Part shown: piece by piece, positions 27,489 through 34,959 of the stretch | How the letters are laid out: every line of letters starts with the position of its first letter | Position numbering within the stretch: position 1 is the first letter of the stretch | Position numbers and translations under genes: made by a program | Assembly: GCA_045106765.1 (NCBI GenBank) | Contig: JBGCFD010000222.1 | Coordinates: 1 to 64,000 of the forward strand | DNA: 64,000 nucleotides | Reading direction: 5' to 3' | DNA from: CAJQQY01 sp045106765 | GTDB taxonomy: Bacteria > Bacteroidota > Bacteroidia > Chitinophagales > Saprospiraceae | Notes under the pieces: model-generated | The model's input: the letters and a program-made list of their open reading frames with translations, nothing else | Databases searched by the model: none | Told to the model about the DNA's origin: nothing

Positions 27489-27520
27489 GGTGGAAGCCGA
27501 AAAACCTTCAAAGAGTAGGC
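27489..27520 (+). promoter_or_regulatory. Conserved precursor upstream element, copy 2
   Basis: Reads GGTGGAAGCCGAAAAACC then TTCAAAGAGTAGGC, and is followed by an AT-rich 21-nt spacer and the ATG of precursor 2. It is identical to copies 3 and 4 over 32 nt. Confidence 0.75.
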
Positions 27521-27541
27521 ATAATCTTAAATACTTTTATT

Positions 27542-27763
27542 ATGAAAAAGTTATCATTAAACCCGTTATCTCTTGACAAGCAAACTATTGCTTTATTGGA
27601 TGCCAATCAATTACAAAATGTTGTGGGTGGATTTGCTAAGCTTGCTGCTGATTCTACAGGATGTGGATCAGGAGGTAGTACTTGCGGATCTGCTGGAGGA
27701 TCTACAGGATGTGGATCAGGAGGAAGTACTTGTCCAAAAGCTTCGAGAAGATTATCGAAGTAA
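27542..27763 (+). CDS. Lanthipeptide precursor 2
   Basis: A 73-aa precursor. The leader MKKLSLNPLSL...QTIALLDANQLQNVVGG is followed by a short spacer FAKLAAD and two core units STGCGSGGSTC joined by GSAGG. The tail PKASRRLSK is basic. An in-frame ATG 66 nt upstream exists, but the region before 27542 is the conserved upstream element, so the shorter start is right. A hairpin follows 13 bp after the stop. Confidence 0.9.
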   Translation: MKKLSLNPLSLDKQTIALLDANQLQNVVGGFAKLAADSTGCGSGGSTCGSAGGSTGCGSGGSTCPKASRRLSK

Positions 27764-27776
27764 TTGAAACTTATTT

Positions 27777-27799
27777 GTGAGGCTGGTTATCAGCCTCAC
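27777..27799 (+). terminator. Hairpin after precursor 2
   Basis: Perfect 9-bp stem GTGAGGCTG/CAGCCTCAC with loop GTTAT, followed by TCTTTT. It should terminate or partly terminate transcription, or protect the 3' end of the precursor message. Confidence 0.75.
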
Positions 27800-27837
27800 T
27801 CTTTTGCAAGGATCATTGATTCATAATAAAAGACAAA

Positions 27838-27869
27838 GGTGGAAGCCGAAAAACCTTCAAAGAGTAGGC
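27838..27869 (+). promoter_or_regulatory. Conserved precursor upstream element, copy 3
   Basis: Same 32-nt sequence as copy 2, ending 21 bp before the ATG. Just upstream, TTTG and TAATAAAAG lie 17 bp apart (27812-27837), a possible though weak Bacteroidota-type promoter. If used, the element would lie at the very 5' end of the message. Confidence 0.75.
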
Positions 27870-27890
27870 ATAATCTTAAATACTTTTATT

Positions 27891-28106
27891 ATGAAAAAGT
27901 TATCACTAAACCCGTTATCTCTTGACAAGCAAACTATTGCTTTATTGGATGCAAATCAATTACAAAATGTTGTGGGTGGACTAGCTAAACTTGCTGCTAA
28001 CTCTACAGGATGTGGATCAGGAGCCAGTACTTGTGGGTCTGCTGGAGGATCTACAGGATGTGGATCAGGAGCTAGTGTTTGTCCAAAGGCAAAGATGATG
28101 AGATAG
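27891..28106 (+). CDS. Lanthipeptide precursor 3
   Basis: A 71-aa precursor that is almost a copy of precursor 2: the same leader through VVGG, spacer LAKLAAN, core units STGCGSGASTC and STGCGSGASVC joined by GSAGG, tail PKAKMMR. The second unit has Val in place of the last Thr (S-V-C instead of S-T-C), which removes one dehydratable residue. The ATG is set by homology; longer in-frame starts run into the upstream element. A hairpin follows. Confidence 0.9.
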   Translation: MKKLSLNPLSLDKQTIALLDANQLQNVVGGLAKLAANSTGCGSGASTCGSAGGSTGCGSGASVCPKAKMMR

Positions 28107-28119
28107 TAAGTTAAAATTA

Positions 28120-28143
28120 GTGAGGCTGGTTAAACAGTCTCAC
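28120..28143 (+). terminator. Hairpin after precursor 3
   Basis: Stem GTGAGGCTG/CAGTCTCAC (one G-U pair) with loop GTTAAA, followed by TCTTTTT. It corresponds in position and sequence to the hairpin after precursor 2. Confidence 0.75.
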
Positions 28144-28182
28144 TCTTTTTGCAAGGATCATTGACTCATAATAAAAGACAAA

Positions 28183-28214
28183 GGTGGAAGCCGAAAAACC
28201 TTCAAAGAGTAGGC
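28183..28214 (+). promoter_or_regulatory. Conserved precursor upstream element, copy 4
   Basis: Identical to copies 2 and 3, 20 bp before the ATG of precursor 4. The preceding 40 bp (TTTTTGCAAGGATCATTGAC onwards) also match the stretch before copy 3, marking a recent tandem duplication. Confidence 0.75.
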
Positions 28215-28234
28215 GTCATTTAAAATATTTTACA

Positions 28235-28444
28235 ATGAAAAAATTATCGTTAAACCCTTTAACCCTCGATAAACAGACTATCGCGTTACTGGATGCCAAC
28301 CAACTGCAAAATGTTGTGGGTGGATTAGCTAGACTTGCTTCTGATTCAACAGGATGTGGATCTGGAGCTAGTACTTGTCCTAAAGGAGCAGGGTCAACAG
28401 GATGTGGATCAGGAGGAAGTACTTGTCCATTAAAAGAAAGGTAA
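28235..28444 (+). CDS. Lanthipeptide precursor 4
   Basis: A 69-aa precursor: leader MKKLSLNPLTL...QTIALLDANQLQNVVGG, spacer LARLASD, core units STGCGSGASTC and STGCGSGGSTC joined by PKGAG, tail PLKER. It has the two-unit organisation of precursors 1-3. The hairpin that should follow (28455-28480) is degraded: GTGAG...CTCAA with a mismatched stem. Confidence 0.9.
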   Translation: MKKLSLNPLTLDKQTIALLDANQLQNVVGGLARLASDSTGCGSGASTCPKGAGSTGCGSGGSTCPLKER

Positions 28445-28515
28445 CCTTTAATTTGTGAGGCTGCATTTAGTAATCTCAATTTTATCAGATAAGAATATTT
28501 CAAAAAGAGAAATCT

Positions 28516-28672
28516 AGTGTAAGCTGAAAAGAAATAGAAAGACAGATGAGTCTTTTTAAAAAAAAAATCGGGTCAATATCAAGCGTCTATTTACAAGGGC
28601 AGAATCTACAGAGTGTGACTCCATTTAGAATAGCAATATTGGATAATACCATATTGAGTTTTTGATTAGAAT
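28516..28672 (+). pseudogene. Relics of one or two precursor units
   Basis: GTGTAAGCTGAAAA at 28517 is a damaged upstream element. 28599-28622 (AGAATCTACAGAGTGTGACT) resembles the core-coding GATTCTACAGGATGTGGATC. 28629-28655 encodes IAILDNTIL, matching the leader IAILDSNQL of precursor 5. The order is scrambled (core-like before leader-like), so at least two units decayed or recombined here. A 39-codon open frame from 28546 runs through these pieces but is probably not functional. This explains the 390-bp gap between precursors 4 and 5. Confidence 0.6.
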
Positions 28673-28776
28673 GAAAGGTTTAAAAAATTTCAGATTTAAA
28701 TTATGACTGGATTATAGTAATAAAAAGAAATACAAGATTTAGCTTTTCAAATGTATCAATTTTTTGAATGCTAAAA

Positions 28777-28810
28777 GGTGGAAGCCGAAAAACCTATTAA
28801 TAGAGTAGGC
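28777..28810 (+). promoter_or_regulatory. Conserved precursor upstream element, copy 5
   Basis: Reads GGTGGAAGCCGAAAAACC then TATTAATAGAGTAGGC, two bases longer than the others. The inner CTATTAATAG is a perfect palindrome where the other copies have CTTCAAAG; both can form a short stem, which hints at conserved RNA pairing. Confidence 0.7.
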
Positions 28811-28831
28811 ATAATCTTAAATTTTTTAATT

Positions 28832-29008
28832 ATGAAAAAGTTATCATTAAACCCTTTGTCATTAGACAAAAGCACAATTGCAATTTTAGATTCTAATCAA
28901 TTACATGATGTAGTTGGTGGAAAAGGAGTTAGTTCATCTACTGGTGGCGGTGGAGGATCTACAGGATGTGGATCTGGATCAAGTACTTGTCGTGCTGTAG
29001 GCGCATAG
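28832..29008 (+). CDS. Lanthipeptide precursor 5 (single core unit)
   Basis: A 58-aa precursor with a diverged leader (LDKSTIAILDSNQLHDVVGG). The core has only one unit: KGVSSSTGGGGG, then STGCGSGSSTC and the tail RAVGA. It therefore has two Cys instead of four. The run of Gly before the unit differs from precursors 1-4. A perfect hairpin lies 16 bp after the stop. Confidence 0.9.
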   Translation: MKKLSLNPLSLDKSTIAILDSNQLHDVVGGKGVSSSTGGGGGSTGCGSGSSTCRAVGA

Positions 29009-29024
29009 TTGAAACGATTAGTTA

Positions 29025-29050
29025 GTGAGGCTGTTTTTTGGCAGCCTCAC
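29025..29050 (+). terminator. Hairpin after precursor 5
   Basis: Perfect 9-bp stem GTGAGGCTG/CAGCCTCAC with loop TTTTTTGG, the same arms as after precursor 2. The trailing ATTTTAAAT is only weakly U-rich. Confidence 0.7.
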
Positions 29051-29092
29051 ATTTTAAATCAAATTGGGATTTTTTTAAAATATTTCCCAAGA

Positions 29093-29124
29093 GGTGGAAG
29101 CTGAAAATCCTTCAAAGAGTAGGC
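29093..29124 (+). promoter_or_regulatory. Conserved precursor upstream element, copy 6
   Basis: Reads GGTGGAAGCTGAAAATCC then TTCAAAGAGTAGGC, 21 bp before the ATG of precursor 6. It carries GCT like copy 1, and AATCC in place of AACC. Confidence 0.7.
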
Positions 29125-29145
29125 ATAATCTTAAATCCTTTTATG

Positions 29146-29340
29146 ATGAAAAAGTTATCATTAAATCCATTATCCCTCCACAAGCAAACTATTGCTCTAT
29201 TAGATTTTAACCAATTACAGACTATTGCAGGAGGGATGACCGCTGCTTGTCAGCCAGGCGGGTCAGGTCATTGGAGTTCAAATGGCGGTGGAGGCTCTAC
29301 AGGATGTGGATCTGGATCAAGTACTTGTCGGACCAAATAA
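29146..29340 (+). CDS. Lanthipeptide precursor 6 (single core unit, extra Cys)
   Basis: A 64-aa precursor with leader LSLHKQTIALLDFNQLQTIAGG (IAGG in place of VVGG). The core is the longest between leader and unit: MTAACQPGGSGHWSSNGGGG, then STGCGSGSSTC and tail RTK. It adds a third Cys and aromatic residues, so its product should differ from the others. An ATG one codon earlier (29143) is also possible. It is the last precursor before the dehydratase gene, 90 bp downstream. Confidence 0.88.
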   Translation: MKKLSLNPLSLHKQTIALLDFNQLQTIAGGMTAACQPGGSGHWSSNGGGGSTGCGSGSSTCRTK

Positions 29341-29430
29341 TTTTATCTTAGAACTTATATGTAAAAATGGATAGTGGAAAAACTGAATTTAAAAAATAAT
29401 AAATATTAGCTAAAATATATTCAAATAGAA

Positions 29431-32400
29431 ATGAAGGAACATCCAGATTATTTTAATTATGATTATTACTGTCTTAGGTTTCCAGCTCAACCTTTGGAGG
29501 CTATATTGGAGTTTAACAAATTAATTGACAAGCATGATCTTGAAAGTATAGAATCTATAAAGATTCTACTTCAACAATTGTTTTCAAACCAATTTTTTCG
29601 AATTGCCATATTTGTTTCTTCCAAAGAACTATTCAGCAGATGGGTTGAAATTAATGAAAAAGAAAACCACAATAAATTAGAACTTAAAATGTTGCTAATT
29701 TCTCTTTATAAGTATTATTCAAGGATGTCCTTGAGAAGTACTCCTTATGGACTTTTTGCTGGGCTAACTACAGGGAAAACAACAAAGTCTGAATCTAAGA
29801 TTGAGTTCGATAAAGAAAAATTCAAGCCCATTCTCCAATTTAATATTCAAACGATAACGGAATTTCTTAGAAAGTTTAATGCAGTTGATCCGTCAGTAAT
29901 AAATACCCTTAATTATTATATTAATAATACGCTTTATTCTCTTGGGGAAAAGATTTATTTCGTTGAAAAAATCGATTCAGATGGTTATCAAATTTCAAAC
30001 TTAACTTCTATTACTTTGAATGAATATATTCAAAAAGTTTTGGATAGAGCAAAGGATGGAGCAACGATAATCGAATTAACTTCTTGTATTGATATTGATA
30101 ATGTTACTGAGGAGCAAAAGATAGGTTTTATTAATAGTTTAATTCAATCACAAGTTTTAATTAGTGAGTTGTGGCCAAGTACTTCTTCCAAAGATTTTAT
30201 GGGATCGTTTTTTCAAAAAATAGAATCCAAGGTTATTGGTAACCCTCAAATTAATGATTTAAAGTCTATTTACGACAAATTCCAACAAGTCAATAAAATT
30301 GAAGACATAGAACTTGTAAGGAAACATTTTAATGAGCAAGATGAAAATAGCATATCCAAAAGGAAGGATTTTTATAAAACTGATTTATTTTATAATCTTA
30401 ATTCCAATGAAATTAATGAAAAGGTTATAAAGGAAATTAGTGATATTTCATTTGATCTAAAAAGAATTATTCCTGGTTTTACCTCTGAACGATTAGATTC
30501 GTTTAAGCAAGCATTTCATAAAAAATATGAAAGCAGAGAAGTCTTATTTGTTCAGGCTATTGATCCAAATTTTGGTGTTGGATATGGACTAGTAGTAAGT
30601 GGAATCGCTGAATATACGCCACTTGTTGAAGGAATACCAATTTCGCCTACACCTGAAACTACTCAACCAATTGACAGCATATTGCAATCTATACAGGATA
30701 GAGCAAAAAAGGAATATTTTCAAAATAATGCTAAAGTTGTTCACATTGATGAGGACATAAAAAGGTGGCTATCCATGGTGGAAGAAAAGCAAGAACTTTT
30801 TGATGGGCAGACTAAAACAAGTATGTATATCTTTGGTAGTTTATTAGCCAACTCTTTGGAATCTTTAGATAATGGAGATTTTAAATTCCGACCTGTTCAA
30901 GCCCATTCTCCTCACGCTGGAAAACTATTGTCCAGATTTTTACATGGGGATGAGACCTTAGATCAAAAGGTGAAAAAAACCATTCAAGACGAACAGGAAG
31001 CAAATCCAGATGTGATTTTTGCAGAAGTATTATATATCCCAGATGGAAAATATGCCAATATTAATTTATGTACACCTTTGAGGGATTATGAAATAGTTTA
31101 TTCTTCTACTTCAAGTCTACCCTTATCACATCAAATAAATGTTAATGATCTAACTGTTTCGATAAGAAATGATAGAGTAGTTTTGAGATCAATAAAATTA
31201 AATAAAGAAATAATTCCATGTGTAACAAATACTTATGATGCTGAATTTGGAAATCCTATTTATCAGTTTTTATGTGAAGTCGGATTACAAAATATTAATC
31301 ATGGATATGGTTGGAGTTGGGGTAGTCGTAATTATAAACAGCCATACCTGCCTAGAATAGAATATAGAAAATTTATTCTCCAGAGAGCAAGATGGTTTAT
31401 TAATAAGACTGCTCTTAATTATAAAGATGATGATGCACTTTTAGAATATTTTGGAAAACTGAAAGAGGAGGTTGGATTGGATAGATACCTAATAATTTCA
31501 GCAGGAGATAACGAATTTTTAATTGATTTAGACAATGAAATTTGTAGATATATATTAGGAAAGAACATTAATAGAGATGACGTAATTTTATTTGAATTCC
31601 TTAAGACTCCAGAGAATTGTTTTGTTAAAGAAAACGGGAAAAGTTTTTCAAATGAATTAATCATTCCAATGGGGACTAGAAATCCTATGTATAGAACAAA
31701 ACCATACTTTTCGAATGATGTCAGATTAAAGGATAAAGTAACCAGAATATTTGCTCCCGGTTCAGAATGGCTTTTTGTGAAAATTTATTCTGGAACTAAA
31801 GTTTTAGAAGAAATTCTTACAGAAATAATAGGTCCATTTGCAGATGACTTAATTAAAAAACAAATAATAGATAAATGGTTTTTTCTTAGATATGATGATC
31901 CTGATTATCATTTGAGAGTAAGATTTCATCGATCAAATAAAAGCGATAATTCTGATTGGTATTTAATACTAGAACACCTACAAGCAAAATTAAATGATTA
32001 TGTGAAAGAAGAACATACGCTAAAAATTATGGTAGATACTTATCAAAGAGAATTAGAACGATATGGCTCAGAAACGATAGAAAGTAGCGAATCTATTTTT
32101 TATGCTGATAGCGTTGCGATTTACAAATTTGCTGGAATGCTACATGGAAATGAAGGAGAGGAAGTGAGATGGAAATTTGGACTTATTAGTATTGATTTAT
32201 TACTAAATGATTTTGGATTTAGTTGGAAAGAAAAGAAAGAGTTATTAGCCAACCTAAGTGCAGACTTTTTTCAGGAGTTTACTGTTCATAGTGAATCTGG
32301 AGGGAAGTATGTTTCCAAGGCAATACGAGATAGATATAGAAAATACAAACTTGAAATTGCTAATTTATTATCCAATGATAAATCAAAAATAGATCCCGAT

Positions 32401-32646
32401 TTACTTGATGCTTACAGGTGTTTTGAGGAAAGAAGTGAAATAATAAAACATCACACAGAAAAAATAAATAGTGTTTCTAAAAACGAGAGAGACAGTATAG
32501 TTGCAAGTTATATCCATATGACGATGAATCGCTTATTCATTGCTAATCAGAGGAAGCATGAATTAGTCATCTACCATTTTATGAATAAATTTTATGAATC
32601 AATTATAGCACGCAAAAAAAATAAGATACATGAAAAAGCAATCTGA
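29431..32646 (+). CDS. Class I lanthipeptide dehydratase (LanB), full length
   Basis: A 1071-aa dehydratase that should glutamylate core Ser/Thr with glutamyl-tRNA and eliminate glutamate to give Dha/Dhb. The N-terminal glutamylation part (Lant_dehydr_N) shows YYSRMSLRSTPYGLFAG at residues 95-111, with the Arg residues used for tRNA-glutamate, and PVQAHSPHAGKLLSRFLHGD later. The C-terminal elimination part (SpaB_C) has WFFLRYDDPDYHLRVRF with His827, Arg829 and Arg831. Length and order match NisB-type enzymes. This differs from the pinensin cluster of Bacteroidota, in which, as I recall, the two parts are separate proteins. Its end overlaps lanC by 17 bp. Confidence 0.93.
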   Translation: MKEHPDYFNYDYYCLRFPAQPLEAILEFNKLIDKHDLESIESIKILLQQLFSNQFFRIAIFVSSKELFSRWVEINEKENHNKLELKMLLISLYKYYSRMSLRSTPYGLFAGLTTGKTTKSESKIEFDKEKFKPILQFNIQTITEFLRKFNAVDPSVINTLNYYINNTLYSLGEKIYFVEKIDSDGYQISNLTSITLNEYIQKVLDRAKDGATIIELTSCIDIDNVTEEQKIGFINSLIQSQVLISELWPSTSSKDFMGSFFQKIESKVIGNPQINDLKSIYDKFQQVNKIEDIELVRKHFNEQDENSISKRKDFYKTDLFYNLNSNEINEKVIKEISDISFDLKRIIPGFTSERLDSFKQAFHKKYESREVLFVQAIDPNFGVGYGLVVSGIAEYTPLVEGIPISPTPETTQPIDSILQSIQDRAKKEYFQNNAKVVHIDEDIKRWLSMVEEKQELFDGQTKTSMYIFGSLLANSLESLDNGDFKFRPVQAHSPHAGKLLSRFLHGDETLDQKVKKTIQDEQEANPDVIFAEVLYIPDGKYANINLCTPLRDYEIVYSSTSSLPLSHQINVNDLTVSIRNDRVVLRSIKLNKEIIPCVTNTYDAEFGNPIYQFLCEVGLQNINHGYGWSWGSRNYKQPYLPRIEYRKFILQRARWFINKTALNYKDDDALLEYFGKLKEEVGLDRYLIISAGDNEFLIDLDNEICRYILGKNINRDDVILFEFLKTPENCFVKENGKSFSNELIIPMGTRNPMYRTKPYFSNDVRLKDKVTRIFAPGSEWLFVKIYSGTKVLEEILTEIIGPFADDLIKKQIIDKWFFLRYDDPDYHLRVRFHRSNKSDNSDWYLILEHLQAKLNDYVKEEHTLKIMVDTYQRELERYGSETIESSESIFYADSVAIYKFAGMLHGNEGEEVRWKFGLISIDLLLNDFGFSWKEKKELLANLSADFFQEFTVHSESGGKYVSKAIRDRYRKYKLEIANLLSNDKSKIDPDLLDAYRCFEERSEIIKHHTEKINSVSKNERDSIVASYIHMTMNRLFIANQRKHELVIYHFMNKFYESIIARKKNKIHEKAI

Positions 32647-33832
32647 ATTAACTATTAATGTTGAAACTATTGTAGATGAGATAACCTCAGCTATCAAAGG
32701 AACAGCAAAATTGACTCTTCATAACACAGCTTATGATACAGGGCTACTTGGGTATTCTCTTTATTATGCATATTTAGCTAAATATAAAAATGAAGATAAG
32801 CATATTGCAACGTCCGAAGAATATTTTGAAAAAGCGATAGCAGCTCTTGATATAAATAACTTTCACAGAACCTATGATACAGATTCTATTGATACACACC
32901 TTTCTCAAATCGGTCGATTTGTTTGCTTTACTAGAAAACATAACCTGTTAAATATTGATGCAGAAGATTACCTTTTAAAATTGGATGATATTCTATTTGA
33001 CTTAGTGAAAAGTAAAATTTCAATAAAAGATTTTGATTATGGTAGTGGAGCAATGGCTTCAGGTTTTTATTTTTTAGATAGGTTGAAAGAAGGCGTGCCT
33101 GTAGAAGATAGAATTAAATACATCGTTCATAGTCTTGAAAATTTTGCAGAAAAAGATTCTGATGGTGATTATTTCTGGCAAAGTCCTTCTCTTTACGATA
33201 GGGTTTATTTAGGAATTTCTCACGGTTCCTGTCTTATGATATCTTTTTTATGTACGGCTTATGAATGTAATGTAGAGAAAGAAGCATGTAAAAGAATTAT
33301 TGAAAAAGCCGTCAATTTTGTTATCAAACAATTCAGAGGAAAATCTAAATACAAAGGATTATTTCCTAATAAGATTGGTGATGAAGTAGATGATATGCAG
33401 TTTGCTCTTTGCTATGGAGATATTGGAAACGGTTATGCACTTTATAGAGCATCAAAGGTTTTAGAAAGTGAAAGAATTAAAACATTTACAGAATTAGTAT
33501 TAAGTGATTGTTTGCTAAGAAATAAAAAAGATAATCTAACCTTGGATCCTGGTATCTATTATGGTGCATCAGGGTTAGTTATTGCATTTAGCCAGGTGGC
33601 AAAAGTTTCTGATGATGTCCGATTTAAGGATAGAGCAAAATATTGGTATGATGAAATACCAAATTATAAAATTCATAACAATGACTTTGCGGGATTCCAA
33701 AGTAGATTAGATGAGGATTCTAAATTATGGAATATTTCTTTTGGATGGGGAATCATCGGGGTTGGAATTACTTTAATGGCGTATTCAGATAATGAATTAC
33801 CATCATTTGCAGAACTTACTTTCGTTGCTTAA
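32630..33832 (+). CDS. LanC-like cyclase with altered zinc site
   Basis: A 400-aa protein of the LanC alpha/alpha-toroid family, which normally catalyses zinc-dependent thioether closure. The order of family motifs is intact: YDTGLLGYSLYYAY, GSGAMASGFYFL, LGISHGSCLMISFL (His198), LCYGDIGNGYALY (Cys261, the first zinc ligand) and IYYGASGLVIAF near residue 309. The last motif is normally CHG; here the Cys-His pair is Tyr310-Tyr311, so two of three zinc ligands are missing. The C-terminal WNISFGWGIIGVGITLMAY is family-like. It may be inactive, use other ligands, or act as a leader-binding partner. Its start lies inside the dehydratase end. Confidence 0.85.
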   Translation: MKKQSELTINVETIVDEITSAIKGTAKLTLHNTAYDTGLLGYSLYYAYLAKYKNEDKHIATSEEYFEKAIAALDINNFHRTYDTDSIDTHLSQIGRFVCFTRKHNLLNIDAEDYLLKLDDILFDLVKSKISIKDFDYGSGAMASGFYFLDRLKEGVPVEDRIKYIVHSLENFAEKDSDGDYFWQSPSLYDRVYLGISHGSCLMISFLCTAYECNVEKEACKRIIEKAVNFVIKQFRGKSKYKGLFPNKIGDEVDDMQFALCYGDIGNGYALYRASKVLESERIKTFTELVLSDCLLRNKKDNLTLDPGIYYGASGLVIAFSQVAKVSDDVRFKDRAKYWYDEIPNYKIHNNDFAGFQSRLDEDSKLWNISFGWGIIGVGITLMAYSDNELPSFAELTFVA

Positions 33833-33844
33833 ACTATAATCAAA

Positions 33845-34894
33845 ATGGAAATAACAAAAACAAAAACAACTCAAAGTCTGGTTGATCAATTTCTATCCAA
33901 TTTGGAAAGTTTTCCAGAGTCTGTAAAGGATACAACCATACAATATGATCTAAGTAAATTAGTAAGTATTCTTCGGGAGAAGGAGATTAAAGAAATTTGT
34001 AAAGTAGGGCAAGAAGGATTTGATCAAGTTGATAAAATTGATATTGAGTTTGGTCCGATTGTTAAAGATTTAGTATTTGAAGCTGACTTAGAAAAATCAA
34101 TACAAGAATATTTAGTACTTGAAAATAAAATTGAGCTCGAGGTATCTGGGGACTTGTACATTTTTGCAAAGCAGTTAGCTTTATCTGTAAAGTCACTTTA
34201 TTATTATAAATCAAAACAATGGGATGAGGCAATTGCTGTTACGATTGAATGTATAGCTTTAAATGATTATTTAATTCATTTAGGAATGTATACTTTAAAT
34301 TTAAGAGTGATAGAGCAAAATAAAAATATCTCTAGAATATTATTAAGAGCAGGAAAAACTGAAGCGGGATTTGAAATTTTAAAAAACTTATTTCACTACA
34401 TGTTTAATGGAGTCAGTAATAACCTGAATGGCAGCATCTTAAATTACAAAGAATTTTGGGAGAAAGTACCTATTCTAAGAGAGTCTTATACCTATCAAAT
34501 GTTTTGTATGATAATAGAAGATATCATCCGATTTAATTTCAAATCTCCAAATGAATACTATCCAAATGAATGGTATAAAGATTTGGACTTTGAGGTAAAT
34601 AGTCCTGATCGACAATTAATTTATAATTGGATTTATATCAATAATCAACTTACAAAAGGAGACTATCATGATTTTTTTGATTCAATAAATTATTATTTCA
34701 GTCAGCCGACTAGTCATGATTACGATATTTTAAAAATCTCTTTATTAATAGAACTAAGCAAATTTATATCTAATAGCGAATATCAAGGACAAAAAGAAGC
34801 GCTGAAAAAATTAGAAGATTATTGCTTAAACCAATTCAATACTTACGAACGCCTACGGAACGATATTAAAAAGCATCACTTCAAGAAAATTTAA
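33845..34894 (+). CDS. Unknown 349-aa protein of the lanthipeptide operon
   Basis: I do not recognise this gene. It is soluble, helical and acidic at the N-terminus (EFGPIVKDLVFEADLEKSIQEYL). A middle stretch fits a TPR-like helix array: LALSVKSLYYYKSKQWDEAIAVTIECIALNDYLI, then ISRILLRAGKTEAGFEILKNLFHYMF. It lies 12 bp after lanC and 65 bp before the beta-barrel gene, so it is almost certainly part of the operon. Roles as immunity factor, leader-recognition protein or assembly scaffold are guesses. Its size and helical style recall the divergent 521-aa protein upstream. Confidence 0.75.
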   Translation: MEITKTKTTQSLVDQFLSNLESFPESVKDTTIQYDLSKLVSILREKEIKEICKVGQEGFDQVDKIDIEFGPIVKDLVFEADLEKSIQEYLVLENKIELEVSGDLYIFAKQLALSVKSLYYYKSKQWDEAIAVTIECIALNDYLIHLGMYTLNLRVIEQNKNISRILLRAGKTEAGFEILKNLFHYMFNGVSNNLNGSILNYKEFWEKVPILRESYTYQMFCMIIEDIIRFNFKSPNEYYPNEWYKDLDFEVNSPDRQLIYNWIYINNQLTKGDYHDFFDSINYYFSQPTSHDYDILKISLLIELSKFISNSEYQGQKEALKKLEDYCLNQFNTYERLRNDIKKHHFKKI

Positions 34895-34959
34895 TTAAAA
34901 AAGAGTGAAACCTCATGGGTATATTTTTTAGTAGTATATTTAACTCATAAAAAAAAAAG

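Noticed and set aside
27078..28503. Reverse-strand open frames across the precursor array (Pro-rich, PPDPHPVDP-like)
   Set aside because: They are the antisense of the Gly/Ser/Cys-coding repeats and have no start or family support.
27169..29340. CRISPR-like array because of regular repeats
   Set aside because: The repeats are coding leaders, cores and upstream elements of unequal length; there are no short unique spacers between constant repeats.
29431..32646. Thiopeptide or lantibiotic split dehydratase
   Set aside because: Both glutamylation and elimination motifs are in one 1071-aa protein and no thiopeptide cycloaddition or YcaO gene is present.
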